Notes: generated by a model from the sequence alone, not told the origin. A stretch of DNA of 64,000 nt from Helicobacter sp. MIT 05-5293 (GCF_000765665.2 NZ_JROZ02000001.1:186001-250000), one strand, 5' to 3'. Counted from the stretch's first letter, positions 31,487 to 40,498 are shown. Numbers and translations: made by a program.

Positions 31487-32058
31487 TGTATCAATCTTTT
31501 ATAGAATCTGAAATTAGTGCGCATCTTGCTGTCGCACAAAAAATGTCGAATTTATCTCCGCTTATTGTCCAAAGTGCAGATTTGATTATTGAATCACTTC
31601 AAAATGGAGGTAAGATTCTCATTTGTGGTAATGGTGGAAGTGCTGCAGACGCACAGCATTTTGCTGCAGAGCTCACGGGACGCTACAAGAGGGAAAGAAA
31701 AGGGCTTGCCGGTATTGCTTTGAGTGTCGATACTTCCGCACTTACAGCCATAGGTAATGATTATGGTTTTGATGAGGTATTTTCGCGTCAAGTCCAATCC
31801 CTTGCTAAACCTAATGATGTGTTTTTTGGAATCTCTACAAGTGGTAATTCAAATAATGTGCTTAAAGCTGCTCAAATGGCTAAAGATTTGCAATGTCGAG
31901 TGATTGGCTTGAGTGGTCGTGATGGTGGAAAATTGAACACTTTATGCGATGTGAATCTGATTATGCCTGATAATGACACGCCTAGAATCCAAGAAATGCA
32001 CATTCTTGTGATACATATTTTATGTGATTTGATTGAAGACAAATGCGGGGTTGTCTGA
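31486..32058 (+). CDS. gmhA: Sedoheptulose 7-phosphate isomerase
   Basis: 190 residues, one SIS domain ([20 protein letters not shown], then [20 protein letters not shown]). It starts ADP-heptose synthesis by isomerising sedoheptulose 7-phosphate. With HldE, GmhB and HldD adjacent, the window encodes the complete pathway. Its last 26 bases may overlap the next gene. Confidence 0.95.
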   Translation: MYQSFIESEISAHLAVAQKMSNLSPLIVQSADLIIESLQNGGKILICGNGGSAADAQHFAAELTGRYKRERKGLAGIALSVDTSALTAIGNDYGFDEVFSRQVQSLAKPNDVFFGISTSGNSNNVLKAAQMAKDLQCRVIGLSGRDGGKLNTLCDVNLIMPDNDTPRIQEMHILVIHILCDLIEDKCGVV

Positions 32059-32710
32059 ATTGCTACTCCCCAAAACACTTCAAAGTCTTAGCACTACTCA
32101 AAGAGACAATATCGCAACAACAATTTCTGATATGCTCATTGATGAAGGTATTGCAGCGGGTTTGGTAGATATAGTTTTTGGACATTATTTTGTTTATGTG
32201 CTTTTAAGTGATGGTGTTTTGATACCTGTATTCTTGTATGAAGAGCGTATGAGTTATAAACAATTTCAAAGTTATGGTGCGCCTAAACTACATTTTTGCC
32301 ATTGTTCTGAAATCAAGCAAGATTTTTGCGCCCAACAAAGGCATCATACACTCACACATCGACACTATCTTGCTAAGATTACCAAACGCAATGCGTTTAG
32401 CTTTAGTATTTGGCAGGGTGCTAGTCAAGTCGGACTTTATAACGATTATCCCCTTGAATTATGCGCTGCTTGCAGTGATATTTTGAGTGAGATTCGGGAA
32501 GGTCAGAGAATCGATAGCACTTTAAGTGTTTTTGTTTTTAAGAATGAATCATTTCATCTTCTACAAGCTAATCCGTCTTTTTTGCAAAAAGAACTCATTG
32601 CTTTTCAAGTCGCTGGTTTGGAGTGCTATAAATGCAAACAAAAAATCACACTTGATTCGCAAATATGGATACAAATAAATGGAAATCATCTTCAAGTTTG
32701 CTGTTGTTGA
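32033..32710 (+). CDS. Cysteine-rich protein of unknown function
   Basis: Up to 225 residues. No ATG opens the frame: candidates are TTG at 32033, 32051 or 32060, so the true N-terminus is uncertain and the first would overlap gmhA by 26 bases. Cysteine pairs are suggestive of metal binding: FCHCSE near residue 88, ELCAACSDI near 145, ECYKCKQKI near 204 and a terminal CCC. The N-terminal third ([27 protein letters not shown]) looks globular. Position at the end of the heptose operon suggests cotranscription but not function. Confidence 0.6.
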   Translation: MKTNAGLSELLLPKTLQSLSTTQRDNIATTISDMLIDEGIAAGLVDIVFGHYFVYVLLSDGVLIPVFLYEERMSYKQFQSYGAPKLHFCHCSEIKQDFCAQQRHHTLTHRHYLAKITKRNAFSFSIWQGASQVGLYNDYPLELCAACSDILSEIREGQRIDSTLSVFVFKNESFHLLQANPSFLQKELIAFQVAGLECYKCKQKITLDSQIWIQINGNHLQVCCC

Positions 32711-32799
32711 TATTAACTTTTTGTTGCTAAGATTTATATTTGCTATGTAATCGTAGCAGTCTCATAGTTTTATTTTTATTGTATTTTTGAGAGGTTGAT

Positions 32800-35700
32800 A
32801 TGAGTTTAACTTTAGGGATTGATATAGGAAGCACGACTGCCAAAGTTGCTTTGATGGACGGAGATGAAATCATCTATAAGCGTTATGAAAGACATTATTC
32901 AAAGGTGCGTGAGAAAAGCATTGAGATTGTGCAAGGTATCAAAGAAATTATTGGTGATAGGGAATTAAAAGTTGCTATTTCCGGTTCGGCTGGTTTTGGT
33001 ATTTGTAAGGCTGTAGGGATTGATTTTGTTCAGGAAGTGTTTGCCACAGCAGGTGCTGTAAGGCATCTTGTTCCTGATGCTGATGCAGTGATTGAGCTTG
33101 GTGGAGAAGATGCTAAAATCATCTTTTTGACGGGTGGAACAGAAGAGCGAATGAATGGATCTTGTGCAGGTGGGACGGGAGCATTTATCGATCAAATGGT
33201 AACACTTCTTGCCATCACTGCTGAAGAATTTGATGCGATTTCACTTAAGCATCAGAAGCTTTATCCTGTCGCATCTCGTTGCGGTGTTTTCGCTAAAACA
33301 GATGTGCAGCCCTTATTGAATCAAGGTGTGAATAAAGAAGATATTGCTGCGAGTATTTTTCAAGCAGTCGTGGATCAGACGATTACTGGTTTGGCTCAAG
33401 GGCGAAAGATTGAAGGTAAGATTCTCTTTCTGGGCGGACCGCTTTATTATTATAAGGGCTTACAAGAACGTTTTGCAAAAACGCTTAAGCTTAGCCCCGA
33501 AAATGCAGTTTTCCCGGATTTTGCGCAATATGCAGTAGCCATAGGGGTATCACTCCAAGCAAGAGAATTAGAGAAGACTTACACTTGCGATTCGCTTATC
33601 GCAACACTTGAAGCAAGTAAAAACACAGCTTCAACCAATAAATACCTTGAACCGCTTTTTGCAAGTCAGCAGGATTTTGATGAATTTATTGAGCGTCATG
33701 AGAGTGCAAGTGTTGATGAAATTGATATTGATGAGGCTTATAAAAGGAATAATCATAAGAAGATTGATGTTTATATTGGGATTGACTGCGGAAGCACTAC
33801 GACTAAATTAGTGATGCTTGATAGCAAAAATGCCATTGTTTATCAATACTATAATTCCAACAAAGGGAATCCGGTAGAAATCATCTCCACACAGCTTAAA
33901 TACATTTACGAGAATTTTGGTGATAAGATTGTTATCAAAGGAAGTGCGGTAACAGGCTATGGTGAAGAATTGATAAAAGCAGGATTTAATCTTGATGCAG
34001 GGCTTGTCGAGACGATGGCACACCTTAAGGCTGCTAAATATTTTAATCCTCAAGTGGATTTTATTATTGATATTGGCGGACAAGATATGAAATGCTTTTA
34101 TATCAAAAATGAAACTATTGATTCTATTATGTTAAATGAAGCTTGTAGCTCGGGCTGTGGAAGTTTTATAGAAACATTTGCAAAGTCTATGGGATATGAT
34201 ATTCAGACTTTTTCTAAGCTTGGATTAGATTCTAAACACCCTGTGGAATTAGGCAGTCGTTGCACTGTGTTTATGAATAGCTCTGTGAAAGAAGCACAAA
34301 AAGAAGGTGCAAGTATTGAAGATATAAGTGCTGGGCTTTCAATGAGTGTCGTAAAAAATGCCATTTATAAAGTAATACGAGCAAGAGATGCAGATGATTT
34401 GGGCAAGCAAATTGTAGTTCAAGGCGGAACATTTCTCAATAATGCGGTGCTAAGAAGCTTTGAAAAAGAGATTGGCAGAAATGTCGTGCGTCCTAAGATT
34501 AGTGGGTTGATGGGTGCGTTTGGCGCGGCATTGTATGCTAAAGATTTGGCATTAGAGCAATCAACCACGCTTTCTGTGGAACAACTCGCTACATTCTCAC
34601 ACACTGCGACAGCAAGCGTGTGTAAAATTTGCGGTAATAACTGCCATTTGACAATCAATCGTTTCGGTGAGGGCAAGAAATTTATCTCGGGCAATCGGTG
34701 TGATAAGCCTTTGGGATTCAAGAAATTACTTTTCTTACCTAATCTTTATGATTACAAACTCAATAAGATTAAAGCACTAAGTAGCTATGAGGGGCAAGAT
34801 AAGTCTCGTCTTACACGAGGAAAGATTGGTATCCCCTTAGGGCTCAATATGTATGAGAATCTGCCCTTTTGGCATACACTTTTGAGTGAATTAGGCTATG
34901 AAGTAGTCGTATCAGATATAACGACTCGTAAGACATTTGCTTTGGGACAATATAGCATTCCAAGTGATACGGTTTGTTATCCTGCAAAGCTTCTTCATGG
35001 GCATATTGAGAATCTCCTCAATAAAGGCGTTGAAAAAATCTTTTATCCTTGTATGAGTTATAGTTTCGCAGGTGATGAGAAGCATAAAGACAGCAGCACG
35101 AATAACTATAATTGCCCTGTAGTGGCTTATTATCCAGAATTACTCAATGCAAATGTAGATAAGCTTAGAAACATCAAATTTTTCTATCCTTATTTTGGAT
35201 TGCATCAAAAAGAAGACTTTAAGAAAAAAGGCTTTGAATTCTTTAAAAAAGAGCTAGGTGCAGACAAAAAGTCTTTCCTCAACGCTGTGCAAAAAGCTTA
35301 TGATGTGCGTGATCAGTGGCTAAGTGATGTCAAAGAACAGGGCGAAAAAGCACTCCATTTTGCAAGAGCGAATAAACTTAAAGCGATTGTGCTATGTGGG
35401 CGTCCTTATCACATTGATCCAGAAATCAATCATGGAATTGATAAATTGATTAATTCTTTGGGGCTTGTTGTGCTTAGTGAGGATAGTGTAGAGCATATGG
35501 CAGAAGCAGGGGAGCTTCAGATTCTTAATCAGTGGAGTTACCATTCTCGGCTTTATAATGCTGCAGAGTTTGTTTCTCATGATGATAATATCGAGCTTGT
35601 GCAGCTTGTAAGCTTTGGCTGTGGGATTGATTCTATCACAACTGATGAGGTGAGAGAGATTCTCGAAAGCCATAATAAATTCTACACTCAACTTAAGATT

Positions 35701-35829
35701 GATGAAATCAGCAATCTTGGCGCGGTAAAAATCAGAATCAGAAGCTTGCTTGGAGCAATGGAAGAAAAACAAGCCAGCAAAAAAGCAAAAAATTTCCTTG
35801 CTTCAAGTAAAATTTTAGAAAATGCTTAA
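32800..35829 (+). CDS. Tandem 2-hydroxyacyl-CoA-dehydratase activase with C-terminal DUF2229-like domain
   Basis: 1009 residues. Two ASKHA ATPase domains of the BcrAD/HgdC type lie in tandem: GIDIGSTTAKVALMDGDE at residue 6 and YIGIDCGSTTTKLVMLDSK near 325. In HgdC a dimer-bridging [4Fe-4S] cluster is held by two cysteines 39 residues apart. Each half here keeps such a pair: C122 (SCAGGTGAF) with C161 (SRCGVFAKTDV), and C449 (ACSSGCGSF) with C488 (SRCTVFMNSSV). One chain could therefore form the whole cluster site as a pseudo-dimer. From about residue 605 a cysteine-rich domain follows (CKICGNNCHLTINRF; YPCMSYSF; NCPVVAYYPELL; FGCGIDSITTDE), the DUF2229/COG3580 type. In many anaerobes all this is fused to the next gene's product; here they are separate. 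Confidence 0.85.
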   Translation: MSLTLGIDIGSTTAKVALMDGDEIIYKRYERHYSKVREKSIEIVQGIKEIIGDRELKVAISGSAGFGICKAVGIDFVQEVFATAGAVRHLVPDADAVIELGGEDAKIIFLTGGTEERMNGSCAGGTGAFIDQMVTLLAITAEEFDAISLKHQKLYPVASRCGVFAKTDVQPLLNQGVNKEDIAASIFQAVVDQTITGLAQGRKIEGKILFLGGPLYYYKGLQERFAKTLKLSPENAVFPDFAQYAVAIGVSLQARELEKTYTCDSLIATLEASKNTASTNKYLEPLFASQQDFDEFIERHESASVDEIDIDEAYKRNNHKKIDVYIGIDCGSTTTKLVMLDSKNAIVYQYYNSNKGNPVEIISTQLKYIYENFGDKIVIKGSAVTGYGEELIKAGFNLDAGLVETMAHLKAAKYFNPQVDFIIDIGGQDMKCFYIKNETIDSIMLNEACSSGCGSFIETFAKSMGYDIQTFSKLGLDSKHPVELGSRCTVFMNSSVKEAQKEGASIEDISAGLSMSVVKNAIYKVIRARDADDLGKQIVVQGGTFLNNAVLRSFEKEIGRNVVRPKISGLMGAFGAALYAKDLALEQSTTLSVEQLATFSHTATASVCKICGNNCHLTINRFGEGKKFISGNRCDKPLGFKKLLFLPNLYDYKLNKIKALSSYEGQDKSRLTRGKIGIPLGLNMYENLPFWHTLLSELGYEVVVSDITTRKTFALGQYSIPSDTVCYPAKLLHGHIENLLNKGVEKIFYPCMSYSFAGDEKHKDSSTNNYNCPVVAYYPELLNANVDKLRNIKFFYPYFGLHQKEDFKKKGFEFFKKELGADKKSFLNAVQKAYDVRDQWLSDVKEQGEKALHFARANKLKAIVLCGRPYHIDPEINHGIDKLINSLGLVVLSEDSVEHMAEAGELQILNQWSYHSRLYNAAEFVSHDDNIELVQLVSFGCGIDSITTDEVREILESHNKFYTQLKIDEISNLGAVKIRIRSLLGAMEEKQASKKAKNFLASSKILENA

Positions 35830-35849
35830 TATCAAAAAAAGGAATTCAA

Positions 35850-37205
35850 ATGACACAAAAAATTACACCTAATATCAATTCTTGGCAGGCAGGTAATGGA
35901 AGCGAGAATCTTATTTTCAAATCCGAAAATAAGCGTGAGATTCAACGCGTCCCTTTTACAGCAGAGATGAAAGAAACGCACACTATTTTAGTGCCAATGA
36001 TGCTTCCAGTGCATTTCCGACTTTTAGTTAATATTTTGCACTTGCATGGCTATAAAGCAGAGCTTTTGCACAATGATGGCAAAGGTGTTGTTGATGAAGG
36101 ATTGCGTAATGTGCATAATGATACTTGTTATCCTGCCTTGCTTGTGATTGGACAAATGATTGATGCGTTAAAAAGCGGTCAGTGGGATTTGGACAAAGTC
36201 GCATTGCTTATCACGCAAACCGGTGGAGGTTGTCGTGCGAGTAATTATATTTATTTGTTGCGAAAGGCATTAAACAAGGCTGGGTTTGGCAAGATTCCCG
36301 TTATTTCGTTGAATTTTAGCGGACTAGAAAGCAATGAAGGCTTTAGCGTTACAAGACCAATGCTCCAAAACTTTATTAATGCTATCTTATATGGCGATTT
36401 GATTATGCACATTGCCAATCAATGTAAGCCTTATGAAAAAAATCCGGGTGATACCGATGCGATGGTAAGTAAGTGGGTCGATCGTATCACCACAGAAGGC
36501 ACAAATGAAGGCTTGAAAAAATACAGCGCATTTAAGAAAGATATGAAACTCATCTTAGATGATTTTGCAAGTATTCCTAGAGAGAGCGCACAAAAGGTGC
36601 GGGTGGGGATTGTCGGTGAGATTTATATTAAATTCTCTCCTTTGGGTAATAATAATCTCGAAGATTTTTTGTTGGCTGAAAATTGTGAAGTTGTGATACC
36701 CGGCTTTATTGATTTCTGTCTTTATTGTATTAACGATACGATTGTGGGCGGTAAAATGTATGGCGGGAGTTTGATGCAGACATTGATTTATCGTGTGGTT
36801 TATTGGTTTTTTGCAAGCAAACAAGTTGATATGATTAAAGCAATTAAGAAGCATGGTGTATTCAGAGCTCCTACTGCCTTTAACCATACGAGAGATCTTG
36901 TAGAGGGATATGTTTCTCAAGGTATGAATATGGGCGAAGGGTGGTTATTGACAGCGGAAATGCTTGAATTAATCGGACAAGGTGTTGAAAATATCGTTTG
37001 CACCCAGCCTTTTGGCTGTCTGCCTAATCACATTGTAGGACGAGGTATGATGAAAACGATTAAAGAACGCAATCCTCAAAGCAATATTGTATCGATTGAT
37101 TATGATCCCGGTGCGACTAAGGTCAATCAAGAAAATCGTATCAAACTAATGCTTAGCAATGCTAAAAAGGCACACGCACTCTCTCAAGAGACAGCCGAAG
37201 CTTAA
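35850..37205 (+). CDS. 2-hydroxyacyl-CoA-dehydratase-like (HgdB/COG3581) subunit
   Basis: 451 residues, soluble. Cysteines that could ligate an iron-sulfur cluster are C93 (NDTCYPALL), C128 (TGGGCRASNY), C290 and C293 (DFCLYCIND), C384 and C390 (CTQPFGCLPNHIVGRGM); the C-terminal IDYDPGATKVNQENRIKLML is a family signature. It is the cognate acceptor of the tandem activase 20 bases upstream. Known relatives dehydrate 2-hydroxyacyl-CoA, reduce benzoyl-CoA or, in the double-cubane branch, reduce small molecules. No CoA-transferase or other substrate clue lies nearby, so the reaction is unknown. A strong hairpin follows the gene. Confidence 0.82.
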   Translation: MTQKITPNINSWQAGNGSENLIFKSENKREIQRVPFTAEMKETHTILVPMMLPVHFRLLVNILHLHGYKAELLHNDGKGVVDEGLRNVHNDTCYPALLVIGQMIDALKSGQWDLDKVALLITQTGGGCRASNYIYLLRKALNKAGFGKIPVISLNFSGLESNEGFSVTRPMLQNFINAILYGDLIMHIANQCKPYEKNPGDTDAMVSKWVDRITTEGTNEGLKKYSAFKKDMKLILDDFASIPRESAQKVRVGIVGEIYIKFSPLGNNNLEDFLLAENCEVVIPGFIDFCLYCINDTIVGGKMYGGSLMQTLIYRVVYWFFASKQVDMIKAIKKHGVFRAPTAFNHTRDLVEGYVSQGMNMGEGWLLTAEMLELIGQGVENIVCTQPFGCLPNHIVGRGMMKTIKERNPQSNIVSIDYDPGATKVNQENRIKLMLSNAKKAHALSQETAEA

Positions 37206-37216
37206 TAAACGAAAGG

Positions 37217-37249
37217 AGTTTCTCTTATCTGATTAGGATAAGAGAAACT
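37217..37249 (+). terminator. Perfect 13-bp hairpin after the dehydratase subunit
   Basis: Arms AGTTTCTCTTATC and GATAAGAGAAACT pair perfectly around a seven-base loop (TGATTAG), 12 bases past the stop, followed by TTATCTTGCTTT. The weak T run makes it a possible terminator or a 3' stabiliser. Confidence 0.6.
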
Positions 37250-37252
37250 TTA

Positions 37253-37287
37253 TCTTGCTTTGTGAGTGATGCAAAAGCAAAGCAAGA
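37253..37287 (+). terminator. Second hairpin, 10-bp arms
   Basis: TCTTGCTTTG pairs with CAAAGCAAGA across a 15-base loop, starting four bases after the first hairpin and followed by TTCTTTAAAATC. Together they form a tandem terminator-like structure. Confidence 0.5.
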
Positions 37288-37491
37288 TTCTTTAAAATCA
37301 AGAGTTTAAAATCGCTGCTTTTATAGAATCCTCACAGATTTTTCAAATTTCAATTCAAATAGCCATAAATAATAAAAGACAAAAACAATCTTGATTGCGT
37401 AAAGGGTGCTAATTAATGTCTCAAGCCACAAGATTCTAGAAATAGTATGTTGTTTCAATGAGGAGAAGAGTAAAATATTAAGTAAGAATCT

Positions 37492-37521
37492 ATCGCCCTC
37501 TTTTGGTGATAAAAGGGCGAT
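37492..37521 (-). terminator. Hairpin after tsaA
   Basis: ATCGCCC pairs with GGGCGAT, with an inner TTTT/AAAA pairing, 9 bases past the tsaA stop on the minus strand. A GC stem just past the stop fits a terminator, although the T run is short. Confidence 0.55.
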
Positions 37522-37530
37522 TAAGATAAA

Positions 37531-38127
37531 TTATAATTTGTCTGCGTTTTGGCTAAGATATTCTGCTACACCTTTAGCGTTAGCTTTCATACCTTTATCA
37601 CCTTTATTCCAACCAGCTGGGCAAACTTCGCCATGTTCTTCAACAAATAACATCGCATCAACCATACGAATCATTTCATCGACATTTCGTCCTAATGGGA
37701 GGTCATTAATGACTGCGTGGCGAATGACTTTGTTTTTGTCAATCAAAAAGCTACCGCGAAGAGCGACTGCACCATTGAAAAGTACATCATAATCACGAGA
37801 AATTTGCTTAGTGATGTCTGACACCATTGGGAAGCTCACAGCCCCGATACCACCTTCTTTGACAGGTGTATTTCTCCATGCAAAATGCACTTCTTTAGAA
37901 TCGATAGATACCCCAATCACATTGATTCCTCTTTCGGCAAAATCTTTTACTCTGTGGTCAAAAGCAATGATTTCACTAGGACAAACGAAAGTAAAGTCTT
38001 TAGGCCAAAAGAAAATTACCGCTCCATTTTTACCAATATTTTTATAGAGGTTGAAATTATCCTCAAACATACCATCAGCCTTGATAGCTTCAGCAGTAAA
38101 GTCTGGCGCAGGTTTTGTAACTAACAT
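37531..38127 (-). CDS. tsaA: Alkyl hydroperoxide reductase, 2-Cys peroxiredoxin
   Basis: 198 residues from the ATG at 38127 (AAGGAG five bases upstream). A longer frame to 38193 would run through the promoter. The peroxidatic cysteine is in DFTFVCPSEIIAF and the resolving one in HGEVCPAGWNKG. Helicobacter TsaA/AhpC is an abundant thioredoxin-dependent peroxidase, also reported to act as a chaperone. Monocistronic, with a palindrome over its promoter. Confidence 0.95.
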   Translation of the reverse strand: MLVTKPAPDFTAEAIKADGMFEDNFNLYKNIGKNGAVIFFWPKDFTFVCPSEIIAFDHRVKDFAERGINVIGVSIDSKEVHFAWRNTPVKEGGIGAVSFPMVSDITKQISRDYDVLFNGAVALRGSFLIDKNKVIRHAVINDLPLGRNVDEMIRMVDAMLFVEEHGEVCPAGWNKGDKGMKANAKGVAEYLSQNADKL

Positions 38128-38154
38128 ATAAAACTCCTTAATGAAAAAAATTAT

Positions 38155-38173
38155 TGATAACAAATTATTATCA
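38155..38173. promoter_or_regulatory. Palindrome over the tsaA promoter (possible Fur- or PerR-type operator)
   Basis: TGATAA and TTATCA form a perfect dyad with a seven-base AT-rich centre. On the minus strand it overlaps a possible -10 box (TATGAT, 38170-38175) and the expected start of transcription, about 30-45 bases before the tsaA ATG. Its AT-rich form is like Fur/PerR-family boxes. Confidence 0.45.
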
Positions 38174-38242
38174 TAGATGATATTGTATGACACTCAAGTA
38201 ACAAAACGCTAAATAAATGTTAAATTATCCTGCGATTACAGA

Positions 38243-38265
38243 ATCCGCATAAAATCTATGCGGAT
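38243..38265 (-). terminator. Hairpin after the outer-membrane protein gene
   Basis: ATCCGCATA and TATGCGGAT pair perfectly around a five-base loop, five bases past the stop at 38271. No long T run follows on the minus strand. Confidence 0.5.
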
Positions 38266-38270
38266 AAATT

Positions 38271-39119
38271 TTAAAAAGTGTATTGATATACCATATTTAG
38301 AAGTGTTGAAGTTTGCCAATGAAATTTGTCATCATATTTGTTTGTTGTAGGCTTTTTGGCATAAAATTCTAACCGATGCTTTGCATTTAGAGTAATGGCT
38401 GCACCAAAATTGATAAATCCTGAACCGCCTGTAAGCGTTGTTAAGTTTTCCCAAATTGATGCTGGGGTATAGTTAAATCCAAATGATCCAAAACCTCCCC
38501 CAATAAACAAACCAACATAGCTATAAGTATTAGGGATATTAAAATCCATAAGTATGTCAGCGTTAAGGGCTGTAAATATTTGCATGGTTGTAGCCCCATC
38601 CTTAAAAGTTCCTGCACCAACAAAACTATCAAGATATATTCTCCCACCAAATACTTTATTATTAGGGAATCTTTGATAACCAATTCTTGCATTTCCTGTT
38701 ACAAAATTTTCATTAAAACTTGTTGTGCTAGATAAATAGTCTATCTTTACAGATCCGATTCCTATGCCTAACAGCACCCCATTACGATTTTTGCCAAATA
38801 TATTCTTGACTTCCGCATCGCGCATTTCTTGTGTGATGACACCAGATGAGTTAGGATTCTGAACAGTGGTTTGTGCTGGGTAGGTTTGTTGTGGGGCTGT
38901 TTGCTGTCGTGGAGTTTGACCTGATAACTCTTGGTCAGCTTTAGTTTGAAGCTGTTGCAGTCTGCGCTCAAGCTCTTCTACCTCTTTTTGTTCGTTTTGT
39001 TTTGCCTCTAGCTCTGCGATTTGTCTCTCCAATTCTGCTTTTTTATCACTTAACGCATCGGCATAAAGGATTTGTCCTAGCATACCAAAGATAATTGCAC
39101 TTCTATAAAACATTTTCAT
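38271..39119 (-). CDS. Outer-membrane beta-barrel protein with N-terminal coiled coil
   Basis: 282 residues from the ATG at 39119, with GGAGG five bases upstream; another ATG four codons earlier would put that ribosome site inside the gene. A signal peptide (MKMFYRSAIIFGMLGQILYA) is followed by a coiled coil (about 27-65, KKAELERQIAELEAKQ), a Gln/Pro/Thr-rich linker (about 70-90) and a glycine/aromatic-rich barrel domain ending in a terminal phenylalanine (MVYQYTF), the signal for BAM-dependent insertion. It resembles Helicobacter outer-membrane protein families, but I cannot name the member. Its promoter region contains a 12-base G tract, so expression may be phase variable. Confidence 0.78.
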   Translation of the reverse strand: MKMFYRSAIIFGMLGQILYADALSDKKAELERQIAELEAKQNEQKEVEELERRLQQLQTKADQELSGQTPRQQTAPQQTYPAQTTVQNPNSSGVITQEMRDAEVKNIFGKNRNGVLLGIGIGSVKIDYLSSTTSFNENFVTGNARIGYQRFPNNKVFGGRIYLDSFVGAGTFKDGATTMQIFTALNADILMDFNIPNTYSYVGLFIGGGFGSFGFNYTPASIWENLTTLTGGSGFINFGAAITLNAKHRLEFYAKKPTTNKYDDKFHWQTSTLLNMVYQYTF

Positions 39120-39162
39120 AACCGCCTCCATTGATTTTAAATCGAAAAGTCGGATATTCTAT

Positions 39163-39174
39163 CCCCCCCCCCCC
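39163..39174 (-). repeat. Homopolymer G12 tract in the promoter of the outer-membrane protein gene
   Basis: Twelve consecutive G on the minus strand (C on plus), directly followed by ATAGAAT, which has the form of a -10 box. The frame of the gene is closed by TAG just downstream of the tract, so the tract is non-coding. It lies 43 bases upstream of the chosen ATG. Confidence 0.9.
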
Positions 39175-39321
39175 TTAACTTTTACTTAATTGTCCTTGTT
39201 GTAAGCTGCAAATAAAGGCTTATTGGCATAATAAATCAAACAAAAAATTCAAAATACAATACCTATTTAACATTTTTTACTATCATTTCTTTACAGAAAA
39301 TCCAAAACACAAGGTGAATTT

Positions 39322-40482
39322 ATGAAAAAATCCTTTCTCTTTACTTCAGAATCTGTAACCGAAGGACACCCCGACAAAATGGCTGATCAAATCAGCGATG
39401 CTGTGCTTGATTATATCTTGGAGCGTGATAAAAAAGCGCGTGTAGCGTGCGAAACCTTAGTAAGCAATGGCTTTTGTGTGATTGCAGGGGAGCTTAAAAC
39501 AACCGTGTATGCGCCGATGCAAGAAATCGCACGCAAAGTTGTAAAAGAAATCGGCTACACTGATGCGCTTTATGGCTTTGACTATCGCTCTGCAGCGGTG
39601 CTTAATGGTATCGGTGAGCAAAGTCCTGATATTAATCAAGGTGTGGATAGAGAAGACGGAGAGATTGGTGCAGGCGACCAAGGGCTGATGTTTGGCTATG
39701 CGTGTCGCGAAACACCTTCTCTTATGCCTCTGCCTATTTGGCTCTCTCATCGACTTACAGAGGGATTGGCGCAAAAGCGAAAAGATGGCACATTGCCCTT
39801 TTTGCGTCCAGATGGTAAGTCTCAAGTAACTGTGCGCTATGAAAATGGTGTGCCTGTGAGTATTGATACAATCGTGATTTCTACTCAACACAGCCCAGAG
39901 ACAAGCCAATCTCACCTCAAAGATGCAGTGATTGAAGAAATCGTGCAAAAAGTCTTGCCCGAAAAGTATTTAAACGATAATATCCGCTATTTTGTCAATC
40001 CCACCGGGAAATTTGTCATCGGCGGACCACAAGGTGATGCAGGTTTGACAGGGCGTAAAATTATCGTGGATACTTATGGTGGAAGCTGTCCGCATGGCGG
40101 TGGGGCATTTAGCGGTAAAGATCCTAGTAAGGTTGATAGGAGCGCAGCGTATGCAGCACGATATGTCGCTAAGAATCTCGTAGCAAGTGGTGTTTGTGAT
40201 AAGGCTGTTGTGCAGTTAGCCTATGCTATTGGTGTGGTTGAGCCGGTTTCGATTCTTGTCGATACGCAAGGCACAGGCAAAGTCGATGATGCTGTTTTGA
40301 CTGAATGCGTGAAAAAAGTCTTCCGACTTACACCAAAGGGTATTATAGAATCTCTTGATTTGCTCCGCCCTATTTACCAAAAAACCGCATCTTACGGGCA
40401 TTTTGGACGAGAATTAAGCGAATTTAGTTGGGAAAAGACAGATAAGGTCGAAGCCATTAAGGATTTTTGTGGCTTAAAATAA
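39322..40482 (+). CDS. metK: S-adenosylmethionine synthetase
   Basis: 386 residues. Signatures: [16 protein letters not shown] at the N-terminus, the [12 protein letters not shown] hexapeptide region, and the glycine-rich [20 protein letters not shown]. It makes SAM from ATP and methionine for the methyltransferases in the cell, including PrmA, the tRNA enzyme and the DNA methyltransferase here. A ribosome site AAGGTG precedes the ATG. Divergent from the phase-variable outer-membrane gene. Confidence 0.97.
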   Translation: MKKSFLFTSESVTEGHPDKMADQISDAVLDYILERDKKARVACETLVSNGFCVIAGELKTTVYAPMQEIARKVVKEIGYTDALYGFDYRSAAVLNGIGEQSPDINQGVDREDGEIGAGDQGLMFGYACRETPSLMPLPIWLSHRLTEGLAQKRKDGTLPFLRPDGKSQVTVRYENGVPVSIDTIVISTQHSPETSQSHLKDAVIEEIVQKVLPEKYLNDNIRYFVNPTGKFVIGGPQGDAGLTGRKIIVDTYGGSCPHGGGAFSGKDPSKVDRSAAYAARYVAKNLVASGVCDKAVVQLAYAIGVVEPVSILVDTQGTGKVDDAVLTECVKKVFRLTPKGIIESLDLLRPIYQKTASYGHFGRELSEFSWEKTDKVEAIKDFCGLK

Positions 40483-40498
40483 ATACAGCTAGCATACC

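Larger units (their letters stand above)
37206..37530. other. Non-coding gap between the dehydratase pair and tsaA
   Basis: About 325 bases without a gene. It holds two hairpins near its left end and one next to the tsaA end (listed separately). The middle (about 37290-37490) is AT-rich and shows no RNA gene, repeat or credible ORF; the plus-strand open frame starting at 37406 continues antisense through tsaA and is not supported. Confidence 0.6.

Noticed and set aside
32800-37205. Frameshift splitting a single activase-dehydratase gene
   Set aside because: The downstream gene has its own ribosome site (AAAGGA) and ATG 20 bases after a clean stop, with a native N-terminus; a genuine two-gene arrangement is more likely than a sequencing or natural frameshift.
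37406-37792. Plus-strand frame starting in the gap before tsaA
   Set aside because: Most of it is antisense to tsaA and the rest crosses the tsaA terminator hairpin; no family is visible.
39163-39174. G tract as a coding phase-variation switch
   Set aside because: An in-frame TAG lies between the tract and the start codon of the gene, so length changes cannot shift its reading frame.
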